This document shows positions 33,128 to 41,767 of a stretch of 60,222 nucleotides of DNA, in pieces (position 1 is the stretch's first letter; each line of letters begins with the position of its first letter). The notes under the pieces were generated by a model. That model was given only the letters and a program-made list of their open reading frames with translations. It did not search any database and was not told where the DNA came from. The DNA is from HGM04593 sp045647745 (GTDB lineage: Bacteria; Bacteroidota; Bacteroidia; Bacteroidales; Bacteroidaceae), in contig JAZRMQ010000052.1 in assembly GCA_045647745.1 (NCBI GenBank), forward strand, positions 1 through 60,222, written 5' to 3'. A program made the translations under genes and the position numbers.

Positions 33128-33868
33128 TTACTGCAAACGGAAGTTAACCGGCAATACAAATTTCACACGCACAGCTTTACCCAACTGACGACCGGGCTTC
33201 CACTTTGGCATCGCCTCGATAACGCGGATAGCCTCCTTGTCAAGGTAAATATCACCCGAAGAACGGATGACCTCGGTATCCTGAATAGAACCGTCGGTAT
33301 TCACGGTAAATTTCACAAAAGTCTTACCCTGTGAGTTGTTATCACGTGAAACGCGTGGATATTTTATATTGTCGCGGAAATACTTCATAAGTTCCTTCAT
33401 ACCACCGGGGAATTCAGGCTGTTCCTCTACAACGTCAAAAATCTGCTCCTCTTCAACCTCTTCCTCAACAAAGACAATATCAGTATCCTCAACGTCTGCA
33501 TACTCGCTCATATCCTGAACAGAAACAAGCTCTTGCTCATCGATTTCAACATCTTCCTCTACGACCTTGATTACATCGACAATCTTCTTTGCCTGTGGTG
33601 GAGGAGGAATTACCTTCTTCTCGATGACCAATGGTGGGATTTCCTCAACCACTACAATGATATCATCCTTTGACTTACTTTTTGGAGCGGGTTGTTCTTC
33701 CTCGTCCTGAAAAGCTGTAAGCTCAAGACCGGCAAACAGCGTTGCTAGAGCAAACACAAAGCCCAACAAGAGCCAAGTTGTACGATTCTGCTCCAAATTA
33801 GCCTTAGCGCTCTTCTTTACCTCGAGCAATTCGGCGCCTTTAAAATCTTGATTTTTTCCTTTGTCCAT
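33128..33868 (-). CDS. tonB: Energy transducer TonB
   Basis: Encodes 246 residues from the ATG of MDKGKNQDFKGAEL; 24 upstream in-frame codons are not protein-like. One N-terminal membrane helix (about 30-52, TTWLLLGFVFALATLFAGLEL) is followed by a Pro/Lys and very acidic periplasmic spacer (IPPPPQAKK, then runs of Glu/Asp). The C-terminal TonB domain (about 165-246) shows FPGGMKELMKYFRDNIKYP, GKTFVKFTVNTDGSIQD and AIRVIEAMPKWKPGRQLGKAVRVKFVLPVNF. It transfers proton-motive energy to outer-membrane transporters such as the SusC protein in this window. It is monocistronic and divergent from porQ. Confidence 0.94.
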   Translation of the reverse strand: MDKGKNQDFKGAELLEVKKSAKANLEQNRTTWLLLGFVFALATLFAGLELTAFQDEEEQPAPKSKSKDDIIVVVEEIPPLVIEKKVIPPPPQAKKIVDVIKVVEEDVEIDEQELVSVQDMSEYADVEDTDIVFVEEEVEEEQIFDVVEEQPEFPGGMKELMKYFRDNIKYPRVSRDNNSQGKTFVKFTVNTDGSIQDTEVIRSSGDIYLDKEAIRVIEAMPKWKPGRQLGKAVRVKFVLPVNFRLQ

Positions 33869-33910
33869 TATCGTAATTGTTATATTTGCTAGGTTACACT
33901 TTCTAACCGA

Positions 33911-33918
33911 CAAAAATA
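33911..33918 (-). promoter_or_regulatory. -7 box of tonB
   Basis: The minus-strand TATTTTTG matches TAnnTTTG, 42 bases before the tonB ATG. No convincing -33 element is seen at the usual distance. Confidence 0.45.
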
Positions 33919-34129
33919 AACAATATTTTTCAATACACACGACTTATTTCATCTTTTTTTTATTTTTAATATATTTTTCTGAGGACAGAGCGCCATACTG
34001 CACATTCATCATTACAATATTTAAATATAAAATAGGGTATTTTATGTGGGCGCAACAAGAAAAAATAAAAAAAATCATTATCTTCGCAGACAAAATATCG
34101 CCCGACGATAAAACTTTAAAAGTTAGAAC

Positions 34130-35104
34130 GTGAAAACAATAAAAGCTATTTTTATTATCTGCTTACTCTTTCCCTTGACCATAAAGGCTCAAGGTGGAGA
34201 GAGCGCGTTCAACTTTTTGAGGCTACCCTACTCGTCGCGCGCCGCAGCTCTGGGAGGAAACAACATCTCAATCATTGAGGATGACCTGTTAATGTCAATG
34301 CACAACCCGGCATTGCTTGTAAATGTATCGGACAAGACCATCGACCTCTCTTTTATGACATATATGAGTGGTTGCAAAGTAGCCGGAGCAGCCTTCAACA
34401 AGACTTTTGGCAAACGTTCGACCGGAGCCATCGCTGCAAGATATATCGACTATGGCGAGTTCGACGGATACACACCAGACAACATCTTCACCGGTACCTT
34501 CCGAGCGATGGATATTGAGTTGGATTTTATGTACAGCTACCTGTTCAGCGACCGTTGGAGTGGCGGAGTATCGGGCAAATTCATCTATTCACAATACGAG
34601 AGTCTTAACTCACTAGCCATTGGAGTGGATCTTGGATTGAATTATTACGACCCCGAGTCGGAATTCTCGGCATCATTGACATTTAAGAACCTTGGCGGTC
34701 AAGTGATGACTTTTGAGGAGAAACACGAAATGATGCCTATTGATATCCAACTGGGATTTACCAAGCGTTTGGCACACGCACCAATTCTGCTATCGGCAAC
34801 ACTTGTCGACCTTTACAGATGGAGAGCAAGCGATTTTTACAATGCAGATGGCAGCAGAGACAATGTTGGCGAGCTGATTTTGAAACATATAATCCTTGGA
34901 GCAGACTTTATGATTGGAAAGAACTTTTACGCTTCACTCGGTTACAACTACAGAGTGAGCCGCGAGCTCTCTACCGGCAAAGGCTTTACGGGCATCACCC
35001 TAGGAGCTGGGCTGCACGTTAAAAAGATAAAGTTCGGTGCATCGTTCGGGCAGCTGCACGTCTCATCGCCGTCGCTGCTGTTCAATATAGCCTATTCTCT
35101 TTGA
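34130..35104 (+). CDS. porQ: Type IX secretion system protein PorQ
   Basis: Encodes 324 residues starting at GTG (34130), the only in-frame start that gives the signal peptide MKTIKAIFIICLLFPLTIKA. The N-terminus of the mature protein carries the PorQ/PorV-like pattern SAFNFLRLPYSSRAAALGGNNISI and NPALL, followed by a beta-barrel of the FadL-like type (GGVSGKFIYSQYESL, IILGADFMIGKNFYASLGYNYR) ending FNIAYSL. PorQ is an outer-membrane protein that works with PorZ to attach A-LPS to T9SS cargo. It leads the cluster porQ-cmk-ispH-pfkA, with a 22-base gap to cmk. A probable T9SS cargo gene lies at 57074 in this window. Confidence 0.87.
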   Translation: MKTIKAIFIICLLFPLTIKAQGGESAFNFLRLPYSSRAAALGGNNISIIEDDLLMSMHNPALLVNVSDKTIDLSFMTYMSGCKVAGAAFNKTFGKRSTGAIAARYIDYGEFDGYTPDNIFTGTFRAMDIELDFMYSYLFSDRWSGGVSGKFIYSQYESLNSLAIGVDLGLNYYDPESEFSASLTFKNLGGQVMTFEEKHEMMPIDIQLGFTKRLAHAPILLSATLVDLYRWRASDFYNADGSRDNVGELILKHIILGADFMIGKNFYASLGYNYRVSRELSTGKGFTGITLGAGLHVKKIKFGASFGQLHVSSPSLLFNIAYSL

Positions 35105-35126
35105 TAAACATAAACCAAATATAACA

Positions 35127-35813
35127 ATGAAAAGAATAATCATAGCAATCGATGGATTTTCATCGTGTGGCAAAAGCACAATGGCCAAGGCCCTAGCACG
35201 AAATATCGGCTATCTCTATTTTGACAGCGGTGCAATGTACCGTGCAGTAGCCCTCTATTGTATGCAGAACAGGCTCATCAACGAGCAGAAGATTGACACC
35301 GACACTCTGCGCCACAAGCTAAAGGATATTCACATAACCTTTGAGGCCGACCCCGAGACAAAGAACTCATTAACATTCCTCAACGGTGTCAACGTTGAGC
35401 GCGAAATACGTTCCCTCGAGGTGTCACAGATTGTCAGTCAGGTAGCAGCGCTCGACTTTGTACGCAGCGAGATGATTGAGCAGCAACGAGCTATGGGCGA
35501 GAAAAAAGGCATTGTGATGGACGGCCGTGACATTGGTACAACAGTGTTCCCAAATGCCGAAATGAAGATTTTTGTCACAGCCTCGGCTCAGGTGCGCGCC
35601 CAACGCCGTTACGACGAACTCACCGCACGTGGCGACAACGCCAATTTTCAAGAGATTCTTGACAACGTACTTTTGCGCGACCACATTGACCAGACACGCG
35701 AAATAAGCCCGCTCAAACAGGCCGACGATGCAATACTACTCGACAACAGCAATATGACACGCGAGGAGCAGATGGAGTGGTTAATAGACCAATTCAATAA
35801 AATTACAGCTTGA
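35127..35813 (+). CDS. cmk: Cytidylate kinase
   Basis: Encodes 228 residues. It phosphorylates CMP and dCMP with ATP in the cytosol for nucleic acid and CDP-lipid synthesis. The P-loop is DGFSSCGKSTMAKALA, where the Ser-Cys replaces the usual Pro-Ala/Ser. Other CMK blocks are YFDSGAMYRAVALY, EIRSLEVSQIVSQVAA, GIVMDGRDIGTTVFPNAEMKIFVTAS and RRYDEL. The long CMP-binding insert (about 60-120) confirms CMK rather than adenylate kinase. It lies between porQ and ispH, with 24 bases before ispH. Confidence 0.95.
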   Translation: MKRIIIAIDGFSSCGKSTMAKALARNIGYLYFDSGAMYRAVALYCMQNRLINEQKIDTDTLRHKLKDIHITFEADPETKNSLTFLNGVNVEREIRSLEVSQIVSQVAALDFVRSEMIEQQRAMGEKKGIVMDGRDIGTTVFPNAEMKIFVTASAQVRAQRRYDELTARGDNANFQEILDNVLLRDHIDQTREISPLKQADDAILLDNSNMTREEQMEWLIDQFNKITA

Positions 35814-35837
35814 AAGAAATTAAAAACTTTCCACACA

Positions 35838-36707
35838 ATGCTCAACATTGAGATTGACGAACATTCAGGATTCTGCTTTGGCGTAACAACAGCAATAAAG
35901 AAAGCCGAGGAGGAGTTGCAAAAGGGCGAAAAGCTCTATTGCTTGGGCGACATTGTACACAATAGCATAGAGTGCGACAGGCTTAAAAAACTTGGCCTTA
36001 TAACCATCAACCACGATGAATTTGCCAAACTACACAATGCCAAAGTGCTCTTTAGAGCCCACGGTGAGCCACCGGCAACATACGAGACTGCTAAAAAAAA
36101 CAATCTCGAGATAATTGACGCCACCTGCCCCGTTGTGCTTAAACTACAACAACGCATCAAGAAAAAATGGCAGGAGTGCGCCGGCGAAGAGAGTCAGATT
36201 ATCATCTACGGACAGGCCGGACACGCCGAGGTGCTTGGGCTCGTTGGGCAAACACACGGCACAGCAACAGTCATTGAAAAGAGTTCACAGATTAACCAAA
36301 TAGCAAAGGACAAAAACACCTATATATACTCACAGACAACAAAATCACTCGAAGGCTACAAGCAGGTAGTCCGCGAGATAAAAGAGTATATAAACAAAGA
36401 GAAACAGTGTGAATCATTTAACACTGTGTGCGGACAGGTTGCCAACCGCCTCAATGGCATAGGAAATTTTGCAAAATCGCACGACCTTATATTCTTTGTG
36501 TGTGGTAAAAAAAGCTCCAACGGGCGCATATTGTTCGACGAGTGCAAAAAAGAGAACCCAAACTCCTACCAGATAGAAGGCCCCGAAGACCTTAACCTCA
36601 CCTTGACACAAGGGGTGCAGTCAATAGGCATTTGCGGAGCAACCTCTACGCCAAAGTGGCTGATGGAGAATTGCAAACAGGCAATAATCAACTATAATAA
36701 CAAATAA
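35838..36707 (+). CDS. ispH: 4-hydroxy-3-methylbut-2-enyl diphosphate reductase
   Basis: Encodes 289 residues. It is the last enzyme of the non-mevalonate (MEP) isoprenoid pathway, reducing HMBPP to IPP and DMAPP with a 4Fe-4S cluster. The three cluster cysteines are Cys13 (HSGFCFGV), Cys97 (DATCPVV) and Cys198 (NTVCGQVANR), at almost the same spacing as in E. coli. RAHGEPP and SQTTKSLEGY are further active-site blocks. The C-terminal GICGATSTPKWLME closes the family pattern. The domain is a stand-alone IspH without the S1 fusion seen in some anaerobes. It starts 24 bases after cmk and ends 1 base before pfkA. Confidence 0.96.
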   Translation: MLNIEIDEHSGFCFGVTTAIKKAEEELQKGEKLYCLGDIVHNSIECDRLKKLGLITINHDEFAKLHNAKVLFRAHGEPPATYETAKKNNLEIIDATCPVVLKLQQRIKKKWQECAGEESQIIIYGQAGHAEVLGLVGQTHGTATVIEKSSQINQIAKDKNTYIYSQTTKSLEGYKQVVREIKEYINKEKQCESFNTVCGQVANRLNGIGNFAKSHDLIFFVCGKKSSNGRILFDECKKENPNSYQIEGPEDLNLTLTQGVQSIGICGATSTPKWLMENCKQAIINYNNK

Positions 36708-36708
36708 T

Positions 36709-37695
36709 ATGAAAAACAAAATTCAATGCGTCGGCATATTAACATCGGGAGGTGACGCACCCGGTATGAATGCAGCCATTCGCGCCGTCACACGTGCCTG
36801 CATCTTTCACGGAATAACAGTAAAAGCCATCTATCGTGGTTACAAAGGACTGATAACTGGAGAAATCAAGGAGTTCAAGACCGAGAATGTAAGTAATATC
36901 ATTCAGCGTGGCGGAACAATCCTAAAGACAAGCCGCTGCGATGAATTCAAAACCGAGGAAGGACGCGCAAAGGCTTATGAAACACTGCAGAAAGAGGGCA
37001 TTAATGCACTTGTTGTTATTGGCGGCGATGGTTCAATCACCGGCGCATACAACCTTGCTCGCGAGTTCGATATTCCCTGTATTGCACTACCCGGCACAAT
37101 CGACAACGACCTTTACGGAACAGATACCACAATCGGATACGACACAGCCCTTAACACCATTATGGAGTGTGTCGATAAAATCCGCGACACAGCATCGTCA
37201 CACGAGCGTCTATTCATTGTAGAGGTTATGGGACGCGACGCTGGCTTCCTTGCCCTCAACGGTACCATTGCAACAGGAGCCGAGGCTTGCGTGCTCCCCG
37301 AGATTGACCCCGAGTTCGAGCGCATCAACCAATTCATAGCCAACGGCTTGCGCCGCACAAAGAGCAGCAGTATCGTTCTCTTTGCCGAAGGCCGCGAAAA
37401 AGACTATAACATTATGGAAGTTGCCGAGGGAATGCGCAAACGTTTCCCCGAGCTTGACGTGCGTGTGTCAATCCTTGGTTACTTGCAGCGTGGCGGCAGC
37501 CCCACAGCCAACGACCGCATCCTTGCCAGCCGTTTGGGCGTAGCAGCTATCGATGCATTGCTCGAGGGACAGCGCAACGTAATGATTGGATTAAAGAATA
37601 ATGAGATTGTCTACATACCTTTCACAAAGGCCATCAAAGACGACAAACCCATTGACCGCGACACAGTACGTGCACAAGAAATTTTAGCATCTTAA
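36709..37695 (+). CDS. pfkA: ATP-dependent 6-phosphofructokinase
   Basis: Encodes 328 residues. It commits fructose 6-phosphate to glycolysis. The ATP type is shown by GGDGS (Gly108 in the position occupied by Asp in PPi enzymes) and PGTIDND (Gly rather than Lys). GILTSGGDAPGMNAAIR binds the nucleotide, VEVMGRDAGFLAL and LGYLQRGGSPTANDR bind the sugar phosphate. Length and motifs match the short bacterial PFK-A group. It is the last gene of porQ-cmk-ispH-pfkA and is followed by a bidirectional terminator. The second, PPi-dependent PFK in this window gives the cell a reversible alternative. Confidence 0.96.
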   Translation: MKNKIQCVGILTSGGDAPGMNAAIRAVTRACIFHGITVKAIYRGYKGLITGEIKEFKTENVSNIIQRGGTILKTSRCDEFKTEEGRAKAYETLQKEGINALVVIGGDGSITGAYNLAREFDIPCIALPGTIDNDLYGTDTTIGYDTALNTIMECVDKIRDTASSHERLFIVEVMGRDAGFLALNGTIATGAEACVLPEIDPEFERINQFIANGLRRTKSSSIVLFAEGREKDYNIMEVAEGMRKRFPELDVRVSILGYLQRGGSPTANDRILASRLGVAAIDALLEGQRNVMIGLKNNEIVYIPFTKAIKDDKPIDRDTVRAQEILAS

Positions 37696-37714
37696 CAACA
37701 CGCACTGACATTTT

Positions 37715-37758
37715 ACGAATAACGGGGAACTTTTTTTTAAAAGCTCCCCGTTATTCGT
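37715..37758. terminator. Bidirectional terminator between pfkA and the folate gene
   Basis: A 14-bp perfect stem (37715-37728 with 37745-37758) enclosing a T-rich/A-rich inner part that can pair further. It separates convergent genes and includes the stop codon of the minus-strand gene. Confidence 0.75.
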
Positions 37759-38290
37759 AAATTACCACATCCATAGAGACATCGTGTGGTTCCATTGGAA
37801 TTTCAGGCACAATCTGTTCTCGGTAGCAAACGCCTATTTTCAGCGCCGAGAAATCATTTTGCGACAGATATTTATCATAATACCCCTTTCCGCGCCCCAT
37901 TCGCGCTCCGCGCTCGGTAAAAGCAACACCCGGAACAATTATTGCATCTATTTCACAAGGCTTGACAAGCACCCCTTGTTGAGGTTCGTTAATTCCATAA
38001 GCCCCAATAGCCATCACTCCCTTATCGTAACTGTAAAAGTTTATTATCTCTCCCTCGACACGAGGCAGCACCACCGACAACCTACCGGCAAGATACTCCA
38101 CCAGAGGCCATAGTTGCGGTTCATCGCCAAGTGGAGAAAAAAGTGCCACAACCCCGGCGCCACTCACAGCAAGATGTTTTTTCACCTCGTCGCAAATAGT
38201 TTTTGAGCGTTCTTGTTTTTCATCGGCATCTATCTGCGCAAGCCTTGCACGCACAGCCCGCCTCAATGCTGCTTTATCAGAGAGCTCCAT
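37751..38290 (-). CDS. 5-formyltetrahydrofolate cyclo-ligase
   Basis: Encodes 179 residues. It uses ATP to convert 5-formyl-THF to 5,10-methenyl-THF, returning stored folate to one-carbon metabolism. Family signatures: an N-terminal helix DKAALRRAVRARL, VVALFSPLGDEPQL, VLPRVEG and the ATP-binding GARMGRGKGYYDKYL near residue 130, with IGVCYREQIVPEIPMEPHDVSMDVVI at the end. The start overlaps the end of meaB by 14 bases, so the genes form an operon. The gene is called fau, ygfA or mthfs in other organisms; no symbol is assigned. Confidence 0.93.
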   Translation of the reverse strand: MELSDKAALRRAVRARLAQIDADEKQERSKTICDEVKKHLAVSGAGVVALFSPLGDEPQLWPLVEYLAGRLSVVLPRVEGEIINFYSYDKGVMAIGAYGINEPQQGVLVKPCEIDAIIVPGVAFTERGARMGRGKGYYDKYLSQNDFSALKIGVCYREQIVPEIPMEPHDVSMDVVIYE

Positions 38291-39386
38291 TTTCTATCTT
38301 ATCAAAATAATCAAGTACTTTGTTCGCCGCAGCAAAAGAGGTTGTCTCGCCCTGCAAAAGCAACTGCTCATAGCGCGAGAGAACATCGTGCATACCTTTT
38401 GCATTATAAAAACGTGCTTTCAGCTGCTCGTCGATAGCCTCGTACATCCAATATCTTTGCTGATAGCAACGGCGCTCCTCAAAATACCCGCTCGCCTTCA
38501 CTCGCGCAATATATTCGTCAATCATCGCCCACACCTTGTCAATATTCAGGTCGTAAAAACCCGAGTAGGTCAACACCTCGGGGCGGCGACCGCTTGCGGG
38601 CATTGGAAAGAGCTGCAAAGCATTTCTATAATGTACTGCCGCACGACGAGCCTCATCAATATTATCACCATCGGCCTTGTTTATCACAATTCCATCGGCC
38701 ATCTCCATTATACCGCGCTTAATACCCTGCAATTCATCACCGGCACCGGCAATCTGTATAAGAAGAAAAAAATCGACCATAGAGTAGACAGCCGTTTCAC
38801 TCTGCCCCACACCAACAGTCTCAACAAAAATATTATCATAGCCTGCGGCCTCGCATAAAATTATAGTCTCACGGGTTTTACGGGCTACTCCACCCAAAGA
38901 ACCAGCCGATGCGCTCGGACGAATGAATGCTCGGGGATGTGCCGACAAACGCTCCATACGGGTTTTATCACCTAAGATACTGCCCTTACTGCGTTCACTG
39001 CTTGGGTCAACGGCGAGCACAGCAAGCTTGCCGTTAGTTTTTGAAAGAAGATGCACTCCAAAAGCATCTATCGAGGTACTTTTCCCGGCACCGGGAACAC
39101 CCGTTATTCCCACTCGCAACGAGCGACCGGCGTGTGGCAGACATCTCTCCACCACCTCTTGCGCCATTGCCTGATGCTCGGGCAGCAGACTCTCGAGCAG
39201 TGTCACAGCACGACTCAGCACCGTGACATCACCACGCAAAATTCCCTCGACGTAGTCATTCACCGACAGCTGCACTGCTCTCTTGCGTCGCATTGTCGAG
39301 AGATAGGGATTGACAGAACTTGGAGCCTCTACCCCATCGTTCACCTTCAGCCCCTTATAAACCTCACTATTTTCAGGATGTTCCAT
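38277..39386 (-). CDS. meaB: Methylmalonyl-CoA mutase-associated GTPase MeaB
   Basis: Encodes 369 residues from the ATG of MEHPENSEVYKGLK; a second ATG three codons earlier is possible. MeaB is a G3E GTPase that protects methylmalonyl-CoA mutase and gates its adenosylcobalamin loading. Motifs: P-loop GVPGAGKST (about 96-104), VDPSSERSKGSILGDKTRM, switch-like VETVGVGQSE, and NKADGDN for guanine recognition. In Bacteroidales the mutase serves the succinate-propionate pathway. The mutase genes are not in the window. A likely minus-strand promoter lies just upstream (GTTG, 20 bases, TATCTTCG at 39409-39416). Confidence 0.95.
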   Translation of the reverse strand: MEHPENSEVYKGLKVNDGVEAPSSVNPYLSTMRRKRAVQLSVNDYVEGILRGDVTVLSRAVTLLESLLPEHQAMAQEVVERCLPHAGRSLRVGITGVPGAGKSTSIDAFGVHLLSKTNGKLAVLAVDPSSERSKGSILGDKTRMERLSAHPRAFIRPSASAGSLGGVARKTRETIILCEAAGYDNIFVETVGVGQSETAVYSMVDFFLLIQIAGAGDELQGIKRGIMEMADGIVINKADGDNIDEARRAAVHYRNALQLFPMPASGRRPEVLTYSGFYDLNIDKVWAMIDEYIARVKASGYFEERRCYQQRYWMYEAIDEQLKARFYNAKGMHDVLSRYEQLLLQGETTSFAAANKVLDYFDKIENGAL

Positions 39387-39430
39387 AAAAAACAATATTC
39401 ATCACTTGCGAAGATAACAAATAAGATGAG

Positions 39431-39465
39431 GAAAAACAACAGAGCCGCCCAAAAAGGCGGCTCTG
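39431..39465 (-). terminator. Intrinsic terminator of the DUF3332 gene
   Basis: A 10-bp perfect GC-rich stem (39440-39449 with 39456-39465), a 6-base loop and a U-rich trailer on the minus strand (TTGTTTTT). It lies 23 bases after the DUF3332 stop and before meaB. Confidence 0.85.
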
Positions 39466-39488
39466 TATTCTATTTTGTTCAGAACAAA

Positions 39489-40034
39489 TTATTTGCTCAT
39501 AGCAAAATTGTTGTTCATATACATTTTGGCAAATTCAACACCCTGAGCATCCAAAGTAACATCCATAACATCACCGTTCAAAAGGAATAGCTGAGCGTTA
39601 TTCTCGTCAACCATCTTAATCAACTGTGTTGTCTGATTGTTATATTCAGCGCTCCACACTTGTGTCTCCTCGTCGAACAAAAGGTTCATAGACTGCTCGC
39701 CGTTAGAGAGTGTGTAACCATTCTCCATTGCTGTAATTTCAACATCCTGACCCTGACTATTCTTTACAATCTGTGTATCGCCAATCTTAACATCAGCCTT
39801 CTTGCCGGTCCAGAACTCAATAGAGTTCATAACAAGGCCGTCAACCAAAAGTGTCACCTCGTAAACAGGAAGAATGTGGAATGCCAAGAATACAATTTCA
39901 TTAACCCATTTGTTGTTAGTAATTGAATTATTCCAATCCTTCATCTTGTTTGTCAAGCGGAAAGAACCGATACAAGATGTAAACAAGAGAGTTGCAGCAA
40001 GCAACAACGCAGAAAATTTAAATGCTTTTTTCAT
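39489..40034 (-). CDS. DUF3332 family lipoprotein
   Basis: Encodes 181 residues with a lipoprotein signal (MKKAFKFSALLLAATLLFTSC, Cys21). After it comes IGSFRLTNKMKDWNNSITNNKWVNEIVFLAFHILPVYEVTLLVDGLVMNSIEFWTG, the conserved DUF3332 core with a hydrophobic segment that may cross or dip into the membrane. A polar beta-rich C-terminal half follows. Members are found in many Gram-negative bacteria, with no established role. It is a single gene with its own -7 box (TACTTTTG, minus strand, 40095-40102) and terminator. Confidence 0.88.
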   Translation of the reverse strand: MKKAFKFSALLLAATLLFTSCIGSFRLTNKMKDWNNSITNNKWVNEIVFLAFHILPVYEVTLLVDGLVMNSIEFWTGKKADVKIGDTQIVKNSQGQDVEITAMENGYTLSNGEQSMNLLFDEETQVWSAEYNNQTTQLIKMVDENNAQLFLLNGDVMDVTLDAQGVEFAKMYMNNNFAMSK

Positions 40035-40094
40035 AACTATATGTAATTTAAATTAATAAAAGTCGCTACAATATGTCTCAAACATCAGACTTTA

Positions 40095-40102
40095 CAAAAG
40101 TA
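40095..40102 (-). promoter_or_regulatory. -7 box of the DUF3332 gene
   Basis: The minus-strand TACTTTTG is an exact TAnnTTTG match, 60 bases before the ATG at 40034. The upstream region is very A/T-rich without a clear -33 TTTG. Confidence 0.45.
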
Positions 40103-40194
40103 TTATTTTTTCATTAAAAAAAATATTTTTTACATATTTTTTCATTTACAAACACTAAAAAAAATAACAACAAACAAGTTCTGATATATACAAA

Positions 40195-40227
40195 GCAAGA
40201 ATTCCCGTACTTTTGGGGAATTCTTGC
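40195..40227 (-). terminator. Putative terminator of pepD
   Basis: A 12-bp perfect inverted repeat (40195-40206 with 40216-40227) with a 9-base loop, 28 bases after the pepD stop. The minus-strand trailer is only moderately U-rich. Confidence 0.6.
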
Positions 40228-40255
40228 CAATATTAATAATGGTAATAAAACCTTA

Positions 40256-41713
40256 TCAAAGCACTCCGTTTACAACAAGCGCTTTTACCAATGAGTAAAA
40301 TTTCTCAACAGTTGGTATCTCCACACGCTCTGTTGGAGAGTGAGGCGACATCAATGTAGGACCAAACGACACCATATCCATCTTTGGATAATTGGTAGAG
40401 ATTATACCACACTCCAAGCCAGCGTGTATCACACGCACGTCGGGCATCTTGCCAAACATATCATTGTAAGCACTCTTTAGAGCTGCCAACAGAGGAGAAT
40501 TCACATTTGGTTGCCAGCCGCTGTAACCGCCGCTAAGCTCAACCTTCATACCAGCCATTGCAAAACAGCTTGAAAGTTGCAAAGCAAGGAACTCCTTCAT
40601 TGTATCGCAAGAGCTGCGCGCAAGGATATTAATCTCGGCCTTGCCATCGCCAATAGTCACAATAGAGAGATTGCTTGATGTCTCGACTGTATCGGGAATT
40701 GTTGGGATGAAACGCAATACGCCATCGTGGCAAGCAAGAATAACATCTACAAGATTATCCTGTATCTCCTCGGGGACAATAGTCTCGGGCATTTCAACCT
40801 CACTGACAGTGAGAGTTATACCCTCCTCAATTGTAGCATACTCGCTATTGTAGAGAGCCTCGTACTTTGCAGCAATCTCTTTCAGCTCATCGATAGCCTC
40901 CTCGGGCAAAGTGAGCACAACCTCACAGCTTGCAGGAATTGCATTGCGCATATTTCCACCATTCCAGCTTGCAAGCACCACGCCGCACTCGTCCATAGCC
41001 TCGCGAACGAAACGCGCCATAAGTTTGTTGGCGTTACCGCGACCGGCATTAATCTCAAGACCTGAGTGACCGCCACGCAAGCCCTTTAGCTGCACGCGCA
41101 CAGCAACGTCGGCATCGTCGCTCTCCTCGGCCATAAACTCCATTGAAGCCGAAACGTCAAGACCACCGGCGCAACCAATGTAAAGAACACCCTCCTCCTC
41201 AGAGTCGAGATTCAACAAAAGCTCACCCTCGAGTTCACCACCTTTCAGGCCGAAAGCACCATACATACCGGTCTCTTCGTCGGCTGTGATAAGGGCCTCG
41301 AGTGGACCGTGCTGCAAAGAGGCATCCTCCATAATTGCCATAATTGCCGCAACGCCCAAGCCATTATCCGCACCAAGAGTTGTATCATCGGCATAGAGCC
41401 AATCACCCTTTACAACAGTCTTTATTGGGTCGTTGATAAAATCGTGATTGCTATCGGGAGTCTTTTGTGGCACCATATCCATATGTGCCTGCAAAATTAT
41501 ACCCTTGCGATTTTCGAGGCCGGGAGTTGCCGGTTTGCGCATAATAATGTTACCAGCCTCATCCTGCCAAGTCTCGACATTGATGCTCTTACCAAAATCG
41601 AGCAGATATTTCTGTATTTTCTCAAGGTGGCCCGATGGACGGGGAACCTGTGTCAACGCCTCAAAGTGTTTCCACACCTCGCGTGGCTGAAGGTCTTTAA
41701 TTGTTATTGCCAT
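40256..41713 (-). CDS. pepD: Aminoacyl-histidine dipeptidase (M20 family)
   Basis: Encodes 485 residues from the ATG of MAITIKDLQPREVWKHF; two upstream codons begin with TTG and are excluded. It is a zinc-dependent cytosolic dipeptidase acting on Xaa-His dipeptides such as carnosine. Metal-site motifs: GIILQAHMDMVPQKTP, TTLGADNGLGVAAIMAI, ALITADEETGMYGAFGLKGG, and the late VIHAGLECGIISTNYPKMDMVSFGPTLMSPHSPTERVEI with its His ligand. RGGHSGLEINAGRGNA starts the lid domain. A TTG-free 48-base gap separates it from the upstream flippase-like gene, so the two may be cotranscribed. Confidence 0.93.
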   Translation of the reverse strand: MAITIKDLQPREVWKHFEALTQVPRPSGHLEKIQKYLLDFGKSINVETWQDEAGNIIMRKPATPGLENRKGIILQAHMDMVPQKTPDSNHDFINDPIKTVVKGDWLYADDTTLGADNGLGVAAIMAIMEDASLQHGPLEALITADEETGMYGAFGLKGGELEGELLLNLDSEEEGVLYIGCAGGLDVSASMEFMAEESDDADVAVRVQLKGLRGGHSGLEINAGRGNANKLMARFVREAMDECGVVLASWNGGNMRNAIPASCEVVLTLPEEAIDELKEIAAKYEALYNSEYATIEEGITLTVSEVEMPETIVPEEIQDNLVDVILACHDGVLRFIPTIPDTVETSSNLSIVTIGDGKAEINILARSSCDTMKEFLALQLSSCFAMAGMKVELSGGYSGWQPNVNSPLLAALKSAYNDMFGKMPDVRVIHAGLECGIISTNYPKMDMVSFGPTLMSPHSPTERVEIPTVEKFYSLVKALVVNGVL

Positions 41714-41767
41714 AATCAAAAAATTATTAATTGTAAATATTTAAACTCAATTTTTTAAACTCAATTT